This document shows positions 26,768 to 35,313 of a DNA stretch of 64,000 nt, piece by piece. This DNA is from Pseudomonadales bacterium (lineage in GTDB: Bacteria > Pseudomonadota > Gammaproteobacteria > Pseudomonadales > Pseudohongiellaceae), in assembly GCA_024234395.1 (NCBI GenBank), contig JACKOH010000002.1, positions 1,488,001 to 1,552,000 on the forward strand, written 5' to 3'. The notes below the pieces were generated by a model. That model was not told where the DNA came from and made no database searches. It was given only the letters and a program-made list of their open reading frames with translations. Positions within the stretch are counted from its first letter, which is position 1; every line of letters begins with the position of its first letter. The position numbers and the translations under genes are program-made.

Positions 26768-27820
26768 CTAATCAATTAGCCCCAAGCGGAGTAGTTCCCG
26801 CTCCAACTTCTGAGCGTAAATTTCCTGTCCGGCGGTATTGGGGTGGCTGTCCCATGGCATATTGTTGAATTCTGGCTCCCAGAAAGGCATCGCCATGTCG
26901 ATTGTGCTTATTCCGAGAAGTTCCACGCGTTGAAGCATTTCGACCGTTGCTTTGTCGGGACTCAGCCCGGCGACAAAAAGTTCAAATCCATATCGTTTCG
27001 CCAGCGCGGCCATGCGCTCGAACAGGGCCGCAGTGACATCTCTTTCCCGCAGCAGCATACGTTCAAGACTGTTGTAGGCATCATCAAGCAAGTTGAGCAC
27101 AGCTGAAAACTCTATGCCTGGCAGTCCCTCATACTCAACCGTGTTCGAGTCAATCTGCTCAATCTGCCCGGATTCATTAAATGAAACCTTGGGTTGTGCC
27201 AGTGGACCGAGATGGTTTAGTCCAGTGATTGTTTTTCGTCGTTCCCTTGAAAAGACATTGCGTTGATCATGAAAAAACACGTAAAAAACAATAACGGCAT
27301 CTGGCAGATTGCCCGATTCCAGCTCCCGTTCGAGTTGTAAAAGAGAAAGCAGGGTGCCGTACCCGCCAACGCCATAGTTAACTATCCGTAATTTTGGGTA
27401 TCGAGATTGCAGTAACCAAGGGAAAGTCTCATTGTCATTCACGGCCCAGCCGTGGGTAAATGAGCCGCCCAGAAACCAGAGCTCGGGACCTTCGGGCTCC
27501 ACAACGGTGTCCGCTGTTGAAGTGATTCTCAGAGACCGCTCGTTATGGGTCATTTCAAAGGTCAGTTCACCGATCTGGACTTGAAACTTGCCGGGTTTAT
27601 GACGAAAACCGGTAACGGGGTCGAGTTGAAAAACACTCCCCCCGGGGATAACGGATATTGGGTCTGGTGCTGCATTCCAGGGGCTGAACCCCAGAATTCG
27701 CAGTACCAGTTCACCCATCAGCAGCATGATGAAGCCGGACCCGAATACTATAAGTAGATTCTTAGCTTTCATATTGCCCGTGCTGTATTTCCTGCTGGGG
27801 AATTTTCGCTTAACCATCAT
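26768..27820 (-). CDS. Membrane-anchored SGNH-like protein, divergent active site
   Basis: One N-terminal helix (about residues 20-43) and an SGNH-type domain. Block I is LGGSFTHG, with Gly in place of the usual Asp before Ser120; NYGVGGYG keeps block II; block III has FFHDQRN, where His replaces the usual Asn; the C-terminal DSHPNTAGQ supplies Asp and His. So the Ser-Asp-His set is present but the oxyanion-hole residues differ from its two relatives at 951 and 4370. Starts at 27820 and 27772 are both possible. Role inferred as polysaccharide O-acetyl modification. Confidence 0.7.
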   Translation of the reverse strand: MMVKRKFPSRKYSTGNMKAKNLLIVFGSGFIMLLMGELVLRILGFSPWNAAPDPISVIPGGSVFQLDPVTGFRHKPGKFQVQIGELTFEMTHNERSLRITSTADTVVEPEGPELWFLGGSFTHGWAVNDNETFPWLLQSRYPKLRIVNYGVGGYGTLLSLLQLERELESGNLPDAVIVFYVFFHDQRNVFSRERRKTITGLNHLGPLAQPKVSFNESGQIEQIDSNTVEYEGLPGIEFSAVLNLLDDAYNSLERMLLRERDVTAALFERMAALAKRYGFELFVAGLSPDKATVEMLQRVELLGISTIDMAMPFWEPEFNNMPWDSHPNTAGQEIYAQKLERELLRLGLID

Positions 27821-28023
27821 TACTCAAGCTAAAATACAAAGATTAGCCATTTCAGGCTGTGAATACTATCCAGCAAGTGATTGCAGAGACCACTGAAACC
27901 AAGATGGCGAAGGGCCCTATTTACCGCGAGTACTCATTAACTTATGATGCGAGTCTGTAACTTGGGTACTGTTACCAAAAAGCGTTACCTGTAAAAAATA
28001 GAACGCGAAACTCAGATGGAAGC

Positions 28024-29172
28024 ATGCGTTCAATACCGGAATCATTTATGCAGCTGCGTTTTGACAGGGGTCAAAATGATTGCCTCTACACCGAACAGGG
28101 TGGCAAGTATATCGATTTGATAGCTGGATTCGGTTCGGTAATTCTGGGTCATTGCCATCCACAGATCAACAGCTTGATGGTTGAGCAATTAGCAAAGCTG
28201 ACTCATTCGGGTAGATTTCCTACACCTGTTCTCGACTCGGCTTATGCCCATCTTGCCGATCTAGTGCCCCCTTCACACCGGACATTGCAGCTGTACACTG
28301 GTGGCTCAGAAGCTTCTGAATTTGCCTTACGGGCCGCAAGTTGCCTCACCGGCAAGAGTAAGTTCCTAGGTTTTCAGAACAGTATGCACGGTAAATCTGT
28401 GGCGACAGCACAGCTCGGTTGGGCAAATGTTCGCATGGACAATGGCATTTGCAAGCGAATTCCTTTTCTACCAGACTGTCCCGAAGAAAGCAGTCTGGAA
28501 TTAGTGTCACAAGCGTTGAAAAGCGACCAATTCGCAGGTGTATTCGTGGAGCCGATTCTTGGCTCTAGTGGTGGCCATCGGGCGAGCATCAACTTCTATC
28601 GGTCCTTACGCAAATTGTGCGACAGCCATGGAGTTTTTTTTATTGTCGATGAAATACTTACCGGTTTCCGTGCGGGCAATCCATTTGTGCTCGGTGACTA
28701 CGGAATAGAGTCAGACATTTTGTTGTTTGGGAAAGCAATTGGCAACGGATTTCCAGTTTCGTGTGTCGCAATGAGGGAAGACTATTCAATTACGGCGGAA
28801 ATGTTGCCAGGAAGCACTTACTCAGGCAACCCCCTCGCAGCAGCTTCAGTTGTGGCTACAATCAAATCCATGAATTATCTTGACCTGCCTGCGCTGGTAA
28901 ATCAGGTCGAAAGAACTGTAAAAGGTGTCCTGTCAGATCTCGAACCTATGGGTTTTAAGCTTCGAGGTCAGGGTGCCTTATGGGCTCTTGAGATACCAGT
29001 ACAATATAGTGCCCAGGATTTTGTAGAAAAATTGGTGAAAGAGAATGTGCTGGTCACCGCTACTCGGAGCCATGTTCGACTACTACCAGCGGCAACCATT
29101 ACCCATCAGCACCTGCTTCAGGCTTGTGAGAAAATTCATGCTTTGTGCAGTGAGTGTCACTCTAAGTTATGA
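28024..29172 (+). CDS. Class III PLP-dependent aminotransferase
   Basis: The fold-type I class III signature is plain: FIVDEILTGFRAG with the PLP-ring Asp, then LFGKAIGNGFP with the Schiff-base Lys237. YTGGSEASEFALRAA is the phosphate-binding loop. Relatives are glutamate-1-semialdehyde aminomutase and omega-amino transaminases; at 382 residues it is slightly shorter than these. HemL function is unlikely given the setting; it may make an amino sugar or an amino compound attached to the EPS. It overlaps the next gene by four bases (ATGA), so the two are co-translated. Confidence 0.8.
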   Translation: MRSIPESFMQLRFDRGQNDCLYTEQGGKYIDLIAGFGSVILGHCHPQINSLMVEQLAKLTHSGRFPTPVLDSAYAHLADLVPPSHRTLQLYTGGSEASEFALRAASCLTGKSKFLGFQNSMHGKSVATAQLGWANVRMDNGICKRIPFLPDCPEESSLELVSQALKSDQFAGVFVEPILGSSGGHRASINFYRSLRKLCDSHGVFFIVDEILTGFRAGNPFVLGDYGIESDILLFGKAIGNGFPVSCVAMREDYSITAEMLPGSTYSGNPLAAASVVATIKSMNYLDLPALVNQVERTVKGVLSDLEPMGFKLRGQGALWALEIPVQYSAQDFVEKLVKENVLVTATRSHVRLLPAATITHQHLLQACEKIHALCSECHSKL

Positions 29173-30059
29173 AGGATTCATTTCCAGGAATTGTGTCCTG
29201 TATGAAAAAAGGCGGGTTCTACGACTGCGTCATGAATGCTGGTAAAGAACTTGACCGGGTCAAAGACTATCTGAGAGCCTTGGCGGGCGAGATACAACTG
29301 CCCACCCGCCACCCTGCACAGGCGCCTAGTTATCCCGTATTCCCGGAGATTAGCGTGCATCCGTTTCGTGACACCAAGTCAATAGCGGGAGTAAAGCTAT
29401 TGCAAGATCAGTTTCCAATGATCAGGGAGGAGGCGGACCGTCTGTTGGTGTCTGATTACCTTCAATATTTTCCCCGTGGGATAGATAAAGTTAACCCGAC
29501 TCAGCTTCGGCTAAAGTCTTGGGGGCTGAACTTCATCTATTATATGGGAGAGAAAATGGAAGGGGCACACTTATGCCCTGGCACTTCAGAATTGATTTGC
29601 AGTTTGGCAGGCACATGCCTAGGCTATCCTTGGGGCGATGCAGTTTTCTCCGTGCAGGCCGCCGGTTCTAATCTGTCAGCACATTGCAGTGTCGATAATT
29701 TGCGTGTGCGTTGTCATCTGGGCCTGTCTATACCAGATTCCTGTGGTATACGGGTGGGAGAGCAGAAAAGGAAGTGGCGAGAGGGAGAATGTCTGCTGTT
29801 TGACGATTCCATAGAGCATGAAGTATGGAATAACTCGAAAGAAGATCGCTTGGTTTTAATCCTCGATTTCTGGAACCCGGAACTGACCGAAATCGAGAGA
29901 GAGGTACTGACTGCTGGGTTTAGAAAGTCAGAGGTACGGAAATTGTTTGCCCCTATCCGAATTAGAAATACCACCGCCGACAAAGCGGTGATGAAATCGC
30001 TTGAAGCTAAGTTTGAGATTGGTGATTCCGATCCTCTTATTAAGAAGTATTGGCACTAA
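29169..30059 (+). CDS. Aspartyl/asparaginyl beta-hydroxylase-family oxygenase
   Basis: The C-terminal half matches the Asp/Asn beta-hydroxylase domain: HCSVDNLRVRCHLGL, with the first iron-binding His and the arginine/His strand, then LFDDSIEHEVWN with the second His. This group uses Fe(II) and 2-oxoglutarate with a two-His site. Known bacterial members hydroxylate amino acids, peptides or lipid acyl chains (LpxO). Coupled to an aminotransferase, it may hydroxylate an amino compound destined for the EPS. Its last 20 bases overlap the convergent gene at 30040. Confidence 0.75.
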   Translation: MKDSFPGIVSCMKKGGFYDCVMNAGKELDRVKDYLRALAGEIQLPTRHPAQAPSYPVFPEISVHPFRDTKSIAGVKLLQDQFPMIREEADRLLVSDYLQYFPRGIDKVNPTQLRLKSWGLNFIYYMGEKMEGAHLCPGTSELICSLAGTCLGYPWGDAVFSVQAAGSNLSAHCSVDNLRVRCHLGLSIPDSCGIRVGEQKRKWREGECLLFDDSIEHEVWNNSKEDRLVLILDFWNPELTEIEREVLTAGFRKSEVRKLFAPIRIRNTTADKAVMKSLEAKFEIGDSDPLIKKYWH

Positions 30060-31293
30060 ATCGTTCATTGGTCGGGTTGTCGTTCTGTTGCCCGCCAGCT
30101 ATTTGGTTTAGCACGGCTACCGGTGACAATGAGCCAATGAATAATTCTTTTACCGAATTCGCCAGAGCTAATGATTCGTCAATCTTGTCGCGCAACGAAT
30201 CTTCGCTGAGCTCTGCTCTAATGTCGAGATATCGAGGTTTCCTGCCACCCAGGCAAGCACGAATAGCGATCTCATAACTGCCTTCAAATATTCGCGCCAT
30301 ATGCCCTATATCAAAAAACAGTACGGGCAGGTTGTTTAGTAATCGCAGATACGCAGAGTTCGAGAGAACATTCCAATAAAATGCTACTTCCGCAGAGAGT
30401 AATTCTTCTATAAATTGATCATAGGGCTTATAGCCCAGAACGTCGATCTCTAGACTGTTGCAAAAGCGAGATTCAAGCAGTGAACGCAGAGGCTCGGGAA
30501 TGCTGATCTTTACTTTTTTCCCTCTGGCTACCGTCTCTAGCAGCCTGTCACACAAAATCGCCACGAATTCATTATTCTCGTAAAGATCCATCTGAATTTC
30601 CATATCCAGTCGTGACATGACATAAATCCAGATTCCTGAAGACTCCGGTCTGGTGGGGTCAGCGATACGCTCGATTGCTTCAGCTGAATGTGAAAAAAGT
30701 TCCTCATTTACGAAATCTACATTAATTCTGCTGTTTTCAAGAGAAAGGTTTTCCCTTGGCACAGGGTATAGATGCACGAAGTTTACAAGCAACATTTTTA
30801 GGGCCTTAAAATCACGATACACACGATAGCGCTGCGGCCAGAATAGGCTTCGTTTGATCGCAGAAAATAACCCTGACTTGAATGAATTCAATTTGATTTG
30901 TGAAGGTTGTATCTGGTTCAGATAGCCAAGCAGGGGGTCGGTAGTCACTAACGGGATTTCTCTTGTCTCCAGTTCTCTGACGAGGTACTTAACTTGACGC
31001 AGGGTAAAAATCTTGTTGATGACGAACAGATAGGCTGAGCAGAAGAAAATCACATTCGGTTCGATCTCATCGAGAGTGCTGAGAATGGATTCTGGAGTTC
31101 TGTACTCGTAAATTTTCAGCAGCGCGTCATTTTTCTGAATCTCATACTGCGTGCCCGTTAACAGTACATGAGTGTCAGATTCGAATGGCTGAGATCGGGT
31201 AAAATACCGCATCGTGCCAAATTCCCCAAAGTCGTTGCTAATTACAAAAGCGATTCGCGAACATCCTTCGTTTTGCATAGAGTCAATTAGCAT
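30040..31293 (-). CDS. Unrecognised protein, possibly a GT-B glycosyltransferase
   Basis: I do not recognise a named family. A 417-residue soluble protein with a Rossmann-like start (RIAFVISNDFGEFG) and a C-terminal half that reads like the second domain of a GT-B enzyme (VLGYKPYDQFIEELLSAEVAFYWNVLSNSAYLRLLNNLPVLF is the part between about residues 300 and 345, with the final helix after 365). The start has AGAGGA four bases upstream and overlaps the flippase stop by 11 bases. It lies in an EPS operon with a flippase, so a sugar transferase is the best guess. It also overlaps the convergent hydroxylase gene by 20 bases. Confidence 0.6.
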   Translation of the reverse strand: MLIDSMQNEGCSRIAFVISNDFGEFGTMRYFTRSQPFESDTHVLLTGTQYEIQKNDALLKIYEYRTPESILSTLDEIEPNVIFFCSAYLFVINKIFTLRQVKYLVRELETREIPLVTTDPLLGYLNQIQPSQIKLNSFKSGLFSAIKRSLFWPQRYRVYRDFKALKMLLVNFVHLYPVPRENLSLENSRINVDFVNEELFSHSAEAIERIADPTRPESSGIWIYVMSRLDMEIQMDLYENNEFVAILCDRLLETVARGKKVKISIPEPLRSLLESRFCNSLEIDVLGYKPYDQFIEELLSAEVAFYWNVLSNSAYLRLLNNLPVLFFDIGHMARIFEGSYEIAIRACLGGRKPRYLDIRAELSEDSLRDKIDESLALANSVKELFIGSLSPVAVLNQIAGGQQNDNPTNERFSANTS

Positions 31294-32752
31294 TCTTTCC
31301 TCTCAATTCTCGCCATCCTCCTGAGATACTAGGAATTCTCCACAGGGCGCTGACAGCCAGCACAGCTACTATCAGGCCAAACGTTAGAGCAGGGATGCTT
31401 GATTCCGGCGTTAGCCAAGGTTCTGTAAGGTAAATTGCTGCGGCCGGCACCAGGGCTAGTGTTATGCTAAAGGTGGATACTCGCAGACCAATCGACAAAA
31501 ATAGTATCGAGAAGCCAGATATTAGCAGGATGAACAAGGCGCTAGTCAAAGCCATGGCAGCCGCGCTGATTCCAAGTGTGGGTATGAAGATGGCACAGGT
31601 AATAACATCTACCACGCAAGCACTCACTGACAATAACAGTAGCTTCTTCTCTTGCCCAAGGGCGATAAATGTGGCCACCAAAAAGGGAAGGATCAACAGC
31701 AGGCCATAGGCGGCAGAAAACCATCCCATAGTACTTACTGCTGATAACGGTTCTGTGATGTACTTTTCTCCATAAAGAACAGCCAGTATCGATTCACTGT
31801 ACAGAAGTCCTGTCGTGGATACTATGGCAGAGATCCCGATCAGAAAAGGTATCAGTGAACTGGTCCTGGCTTTGAATCCCGGCAGGTTTGTAATCGCATC
31901 TCGGGTTAATTGGGGCAGCAATGGTGCGGCCAGCAGATAGGGTAGTGAAATCAAGGGCAAGAACAGCCGCAGGGCCGCCCCATAAGGTCCCAGCTGTTCT
32001 GCGTCCAGCTTTAGCCAGACATACAAAAAGCCAATCTGAAACAAGGCGCCAAAAAATACTGTTGAAGCTCCAATCGTGAGTAAGCCTGGAGCGAGTCGGG
32101 GTAACTGGTTGTTAGACAGATTTGGCCGGGGTGCAAACCCAAGTAAATTCTTGGAAAGGAAATATAGTGCGGTCATAGCGGTAAATTCACGCGCGATGAC
32201 AAGCAAAGAATAGCCAGTGGGAGGGAAATTCCAATAGTAAAGGATAACTGTCAAGATCAGGAATGTGGCCTGAGGAACCAGCAGCGCTATGGCTGGAGTG
32301 AGTTGCGATTGACGGATTGTAAAAGCCGGAACCAATGCATTGCTGACTATTGCATACATCGATATAGCGAGGCAGATAAACACTATCCTCTGACCAGTGG
32401 AAACTTGCACGCTTGCAATGTAAAACCAAATTAGTGCTAACACACAGGCAATAGCAACTCGAAGTAGCATTAGGGATTCAAGAAGCGGTTTCTCCAGGTC
32501 CTGGTTGGCAGAGATCTCCCGCGTGACAATATCGTTACTCCCCAAATCTGAAATGGTATAGCAGAAAGCGAGGAGGCCTGTGATAAGTGAGAAAAAGCCG
32601 AAATCTGCTGGCGACAGTACCCTGCCGAGGAAGACCGTAGCGATGAGGGAGAGCATCAGCTTGAGCAAGTTGGCTGATACCAAAATGAATTGACTTCTCG
32701 CGACGCTACCAGGCATCCCAAAAAGATCATTCTGTATGTCACCAATCCCCAA
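31283..32752 (-). CDS. Wzx-like polysaccharide flippase
   Basis: A 489-residue membrane protein with about 14 hydrophobic segments and the N-terminal SLIATVFLGRVLSPADFGFF of the Wzx/RfbX family. It would move lipid-linked oligosaccharide to the periplasm. It is the second flippase in the locus; the other (23988) carries an extra domain, which suggests two different substrates or a functional split. Translation starts at a TTG with AGG nine bases upstream; an ATG at 32716 is the alternative. Confidence 0.8.
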   Translation of the reverse strand: MGIGDIQNDLFGMPGSVARSQFILVSANLLKLMLSLIATVFLGRVLSPADFGFFSLITGLLAFCYTISDLGSNDIVTREISANQDLEKPLLESLMLLRVAIACVLALIWFYIASVQVSTGQRIVFICLAISMYAIVSNALVPAFTIRQSQLTPAIALLVPQATFLILTVILYYWNFPPTGYSLLVIAREFTAMTALYFLSKNLLGFAPRPNLSNNQLPRLAPGLLTIGASTVFFGALFQIGFLYVWLKLDAEQLGPYGAALRLFLPLISLPYLLAAPLLPQLTRDAITNLPGFKARTSSLIPFLIGISAIVSTTGLLYSESILAVLYGEKYITEPLSAVSTMGWFSAAYGLLLILPFLVATFIALGQEKKLLLLSVSACVVDVITCAIFIPTLGISAAAMALTSALFILLISGFSILFLSIGLRVSTFSITLALVPAAAIYLTEPWLTPESSIPALTFGLIVAVLAVSALWRIPSISGGWRELRGKNAN

Positions 32753-32940
32753 TGCGGTTTACCTGCGAAAGATAGAGTCGGGTTGGATGCAGAGGTACTA
32801 ACAATGGCAATTTATCATTGTGAACGTTGATATCTGTCCCATTGACTCAGCGAAGAACAGTATCAGCAATTCAAAAGAGAAGCGCGACTAATATTCTAAT
32901 ACTCAGCAGGATGATCGTATATAAATTAAGCTTAGTTTCC

Positions 32941-33213
32941 CTAGTGTCCTGTCCGGTTAATTCGTTGTATTTCAGAGCCTGCATAAAGCGCTGTAGTGAG
33001 GCGCGATCCGCAGGGAATACTGGTTGTATTTCCAAGGGTGGTCGCAACGCTGCTACAGCGCTTTATGCAGGCTCCCGGAGGGCGTGCCAGCCAAGACCCC
33101 TGGCCGCGTTGCGCCTTTTGACAAGGGCTACGGCCATTGCCTGCAAGGCGCGCCTTGCCAGAAACCTTGGCTGGCACGCTGAAATGCGACGAATTAACCG
33201 GACAGGACACTAG
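32941..33213. mobile_element. MITE-like element with two internal arms, copy 1
   Basis: A 273-bp non-coding element with perfect terminal inverted repeats (TGTCCTGTCCGGTTAATTCG inward from each end) bounded by CTAG on both sides. Inside are two further inverted-repeat arms: 22 bp (32975-32996 with 33053-33074) and 14 bp (33082-33095 with 33166-33179); the second arm also holds the palindrome CAAGGCGCGCCTTG. The single strand could fold into a three-way branch. A second copy lies inverted at 53613-53882; this one has three extra bases (GGT) and one base change. No transposase is nearby, so it would be moved in trans. CTAG ends are typical of IS5-type targets, but the parent element is not identified. 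Confidence 0.85.
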
Positions 33214-33350
33214 CAGCCTGTTGAAAAAACGCAGCTGACACAATGCGGCGTTAAATTCTGGCTCAAAATGCTCGTTCAGGGCGTGTAAACTGCGCCTTCT
33301 CGCCAGATATTGCCCTGTCTTGCGCTCCCCTGAGTGGTTTCAACAGGCTC
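33214..33350. repeat. Short interspersed repeat with AGCCTGTTGAAA ends, copy 1
   Basis: A 137-bp non-coding repeat with terminal inverted repeats AGCCTGTTGAAA / TTTCAACAGGCT. It starts directly at the CTAG that closes the MITE-like element and ends at another CTAG (33351-33354) that contains the stop codon of the copper-oxidase gene. Its inner part (CAATGCGGCGTTAAATTCTG, GGCTCAAAATGCTC) recurs at 56639. Similar sequences are common between genes in gammaproteobacteria and are probably insertion-sequence derived. Confidence 0.75.
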
Positions 33351-35285
33351 CTAGTCAAGATGCACCATTTTGGAGACAGATGGCACACGGTTGCCGTCAA
33401 TAGCAAATAGCATATAGTCACCCGCCGGCGCAACAGAGGAGTTAGGGGGAGCTTTGAACAGGGTCGCCCCTGCATTGATTTCTGGAAGAATAATGCTGAT
33501 ATCTACTTCCAGCTGCACATAGCGTTGATTGGCATCGAAAGAGTGGGTCATCGACCCAAGGGACATGAGAACGACTTCTTCAACAGGTGTGTCCATGTCC
33601 CAAGTGATAAAAAAGTATTCTCCATAGTCGAAATTGGTATCAGAAACAAAATAGATTTCAGGCCTGGGTTCATCAATATAGTCTGGTGAGTAATAACGTA
33701 GATGAGTCTTTTCAGCGAGAGCATCCTTATCATCAGTTCCGCCTCCCAATAGGACTCTGCCATCGGGTAACAATATTGAGATAGAGTGATAGCCGCGTAG
33801 TTCCGAGTAGGAGGCACTCCCAGTTGTCACACTAAAATCGTTGGCAGGATCGATATACTGTGCCCTGCCGAGGTTGGGGTCGTACTCGCCGCTGTGGCCC
33901 GCAAGAACCAGGACTTTTCCGTTTGGTAACAGGACCGTGGATGGGTGGTGTCTTCCGACTCCCATGTCGAGAGAGGGTAACCAACTATTCGCATAAGGGT
34001 CATAGACATCAATAGAGCTGTGGGCCGAGGTGTCCATTTGCCCTCCAGCCACAATGACCGAACCGTTACTATAGCCCCACTCTCCATCTTGAACTCGCAG
34101 GGGAAGCATCGCGGTGGCTGCCCCATAGTTGGGCTCAGGTATTACATTCGTGACTGCTGTCTCGGCCGCACCAACGATGTCAGTCGTCAATGATTCGTCA
34201 TCGATGCCTATATCTTTTACAGGACGAGTCGGGCGGTAGGTCTCATTTTCAAAATGAGGCGAAGCAGTGGTTGAAAACATAACGGGAATGCCGAATTGAC
34301 CCAGCATTAAAATGTCTCTCCCGCCAGTCTCGGTCGGAAGTTGAAACACATGGGAGTAATCTACGTTATAAATCGGCAATGATGACCATGAATTGTCGTC
34401 CAGTAATTCATAGCTGTTAGTATCCGGATCGAAAAGCTCGACACTCAGATTCGCGATACCGCCATAATTCACGTATTTGGAAATACCGCCGAGGACATAG
34501 TCCTGTCCGGCCGTAATCAGAATTTTTGAGTCAGCAAGACGAGTTGCCGTGGAATACCAGCGCCAGATGAGATCGTCATTATTGCCCGTCAGGCTGCTGA
34601 CATATTGCCCCAGGAAGCCTTGGCCCTTGAAATTTTCAGTACGTGACCAGCTAATTCCGTCGTAAATTGTTGAATAGGGAAGACCAAAAACATGGTAATC
34701 GTCCCAGGTTGTCACATCTCCGACATCCGGTATTGTACCGTTCTGCTTCAGTGCCTTGCGAGTCCCGCCTACCACCATCAGCCGGCCGTCGGCAAGTAAT
34801 ACATGCCCCGCGCAGACAAAATCATCGCGATGAGTCCAGGCTGCGTTCTGGTCGAGATCGAATATTGATATGGCTGGTGAAGTGGAAGGCTGCATAAAAT
34901 CCAGCCCCGTTTCAGCATACAAATTCTGAACCTCAATCTCTGGCGGAAAAAGAATCTGATCCGCTGCAGGCGAAGGCATCTTGAAAACCACTTCTTTTCT
35001 GTCAATCATGGGTGACTGATAAGGGTTTTCAGTCAGGCGTGACTCGGCGAAGAACATGAGTTCCCCATCAGGTAATAACATCACATGAATGGGTGCTACA
35101 TAACCATTGTCTTCGGGATCACGTAGTGTGATTTGAGAGCTCCAGGCATCAGCGGCGGCGTTCAAAGCCGGTGAAGAGGCAACAACTACCGAAAGTAGTG
35201 TAGAACCTGCTAACCGGGTCAAGTTTGGCTTGCTGCTTAGATCTGGCTTGTCCATGGGCATTTTCCGAAGTTTTTTCAGAGACAT
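33351..35285 (-). CDS. Galactose-oxidase-like copper radical oxidase (AA5 type)
   Basis: A secreted enzyme of the copper radical family, which oxidises primary alcohols or aldehydes with O2 and gives H2O2. A signal peptide ends near ALNAAA (about residue 45 from the ATG at 35285; starts at 35300 and 35255 are also open). Kelch-type repeats follow. The galactose oxidase active site is complete: Cys158 (VCAGH) for the Tyr-Cys cross-link, Tyr244 (WRWYST) as the radical tyrosine, Tyr499-His500 (LRGYHSISILLPDGR) and His581 (MTHSFDANQR) as copper ligands. The C-terminal E-set (DUF1929) domain is present; the N-terminal lectin-like domain of fungal galactose oxidase is not. It may oxidise sugar hydroxymethyl groups of the EPS. 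Confidence 0.85.
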   Translation of the reverse strand: MSLKKLRKMPMDKPDLSSKPNLTRLAGSTLLSVVVASSPALNAAADAWSSQITLRDPEDNGYVAPIHVMLLPDGELMFFAESRLTENPYQSPMIDRKEVVFKMPSPAADQILFPPEIEVQNLYAETGLDFMQPSTSPAISIFDLDQNAAWTHRDDFVCAGHVLLADGRLMVVGGTRKALKQNGTIPDVGDVTTWDDYHVFGLPYSTIYDGISWSRTENFKGQGFLGQYVSSLTGNNDDLIWRWYSTATRLADSKILITAGQDYVLGGISKYVNYGGIANLSVELFDPDTNSYELLDDNSWSSLPIYNVDYSHVFQLPTETGGRDILMLGQFGIPVMFSTTASPHFENETYRPTRPVKDIGIDDESLTTDIVGAAETAVTNVIPEPNYGAATAMLPLRVQDGEWGYSNGSVIVAGGQMDTSAHSSIDVYDPYANSWLPSLDMGVGRHHPSTVLLPNGKVLVLAGHSGEYDPNLGRAQYIDPANDFSVTTGSASYSELRGYHSISILLPDGRVLLGGGTDDKDALAEKTHLRYYSPDYIDEPRPEIYFVSDTNFDYGEYFFITWDMDTPVEEVVLMSLGSMTHSFDANQRYVQLEVDISIILPEINAGATLFKAPPNSSVAPAGDYMLFAIDGNRVPSVSKMVHLD

Positions 35286-35313
35286 TCTATATTTCAACAA
35301 TTGTTTGGTTAGG

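Noticed and set aside
32827..33243. Frames of 100 to 128 residues on both strands over the MITE-like element
   Set aside because: They arise from the inverted-repeat structure and recur in copy 2; no coding signals.
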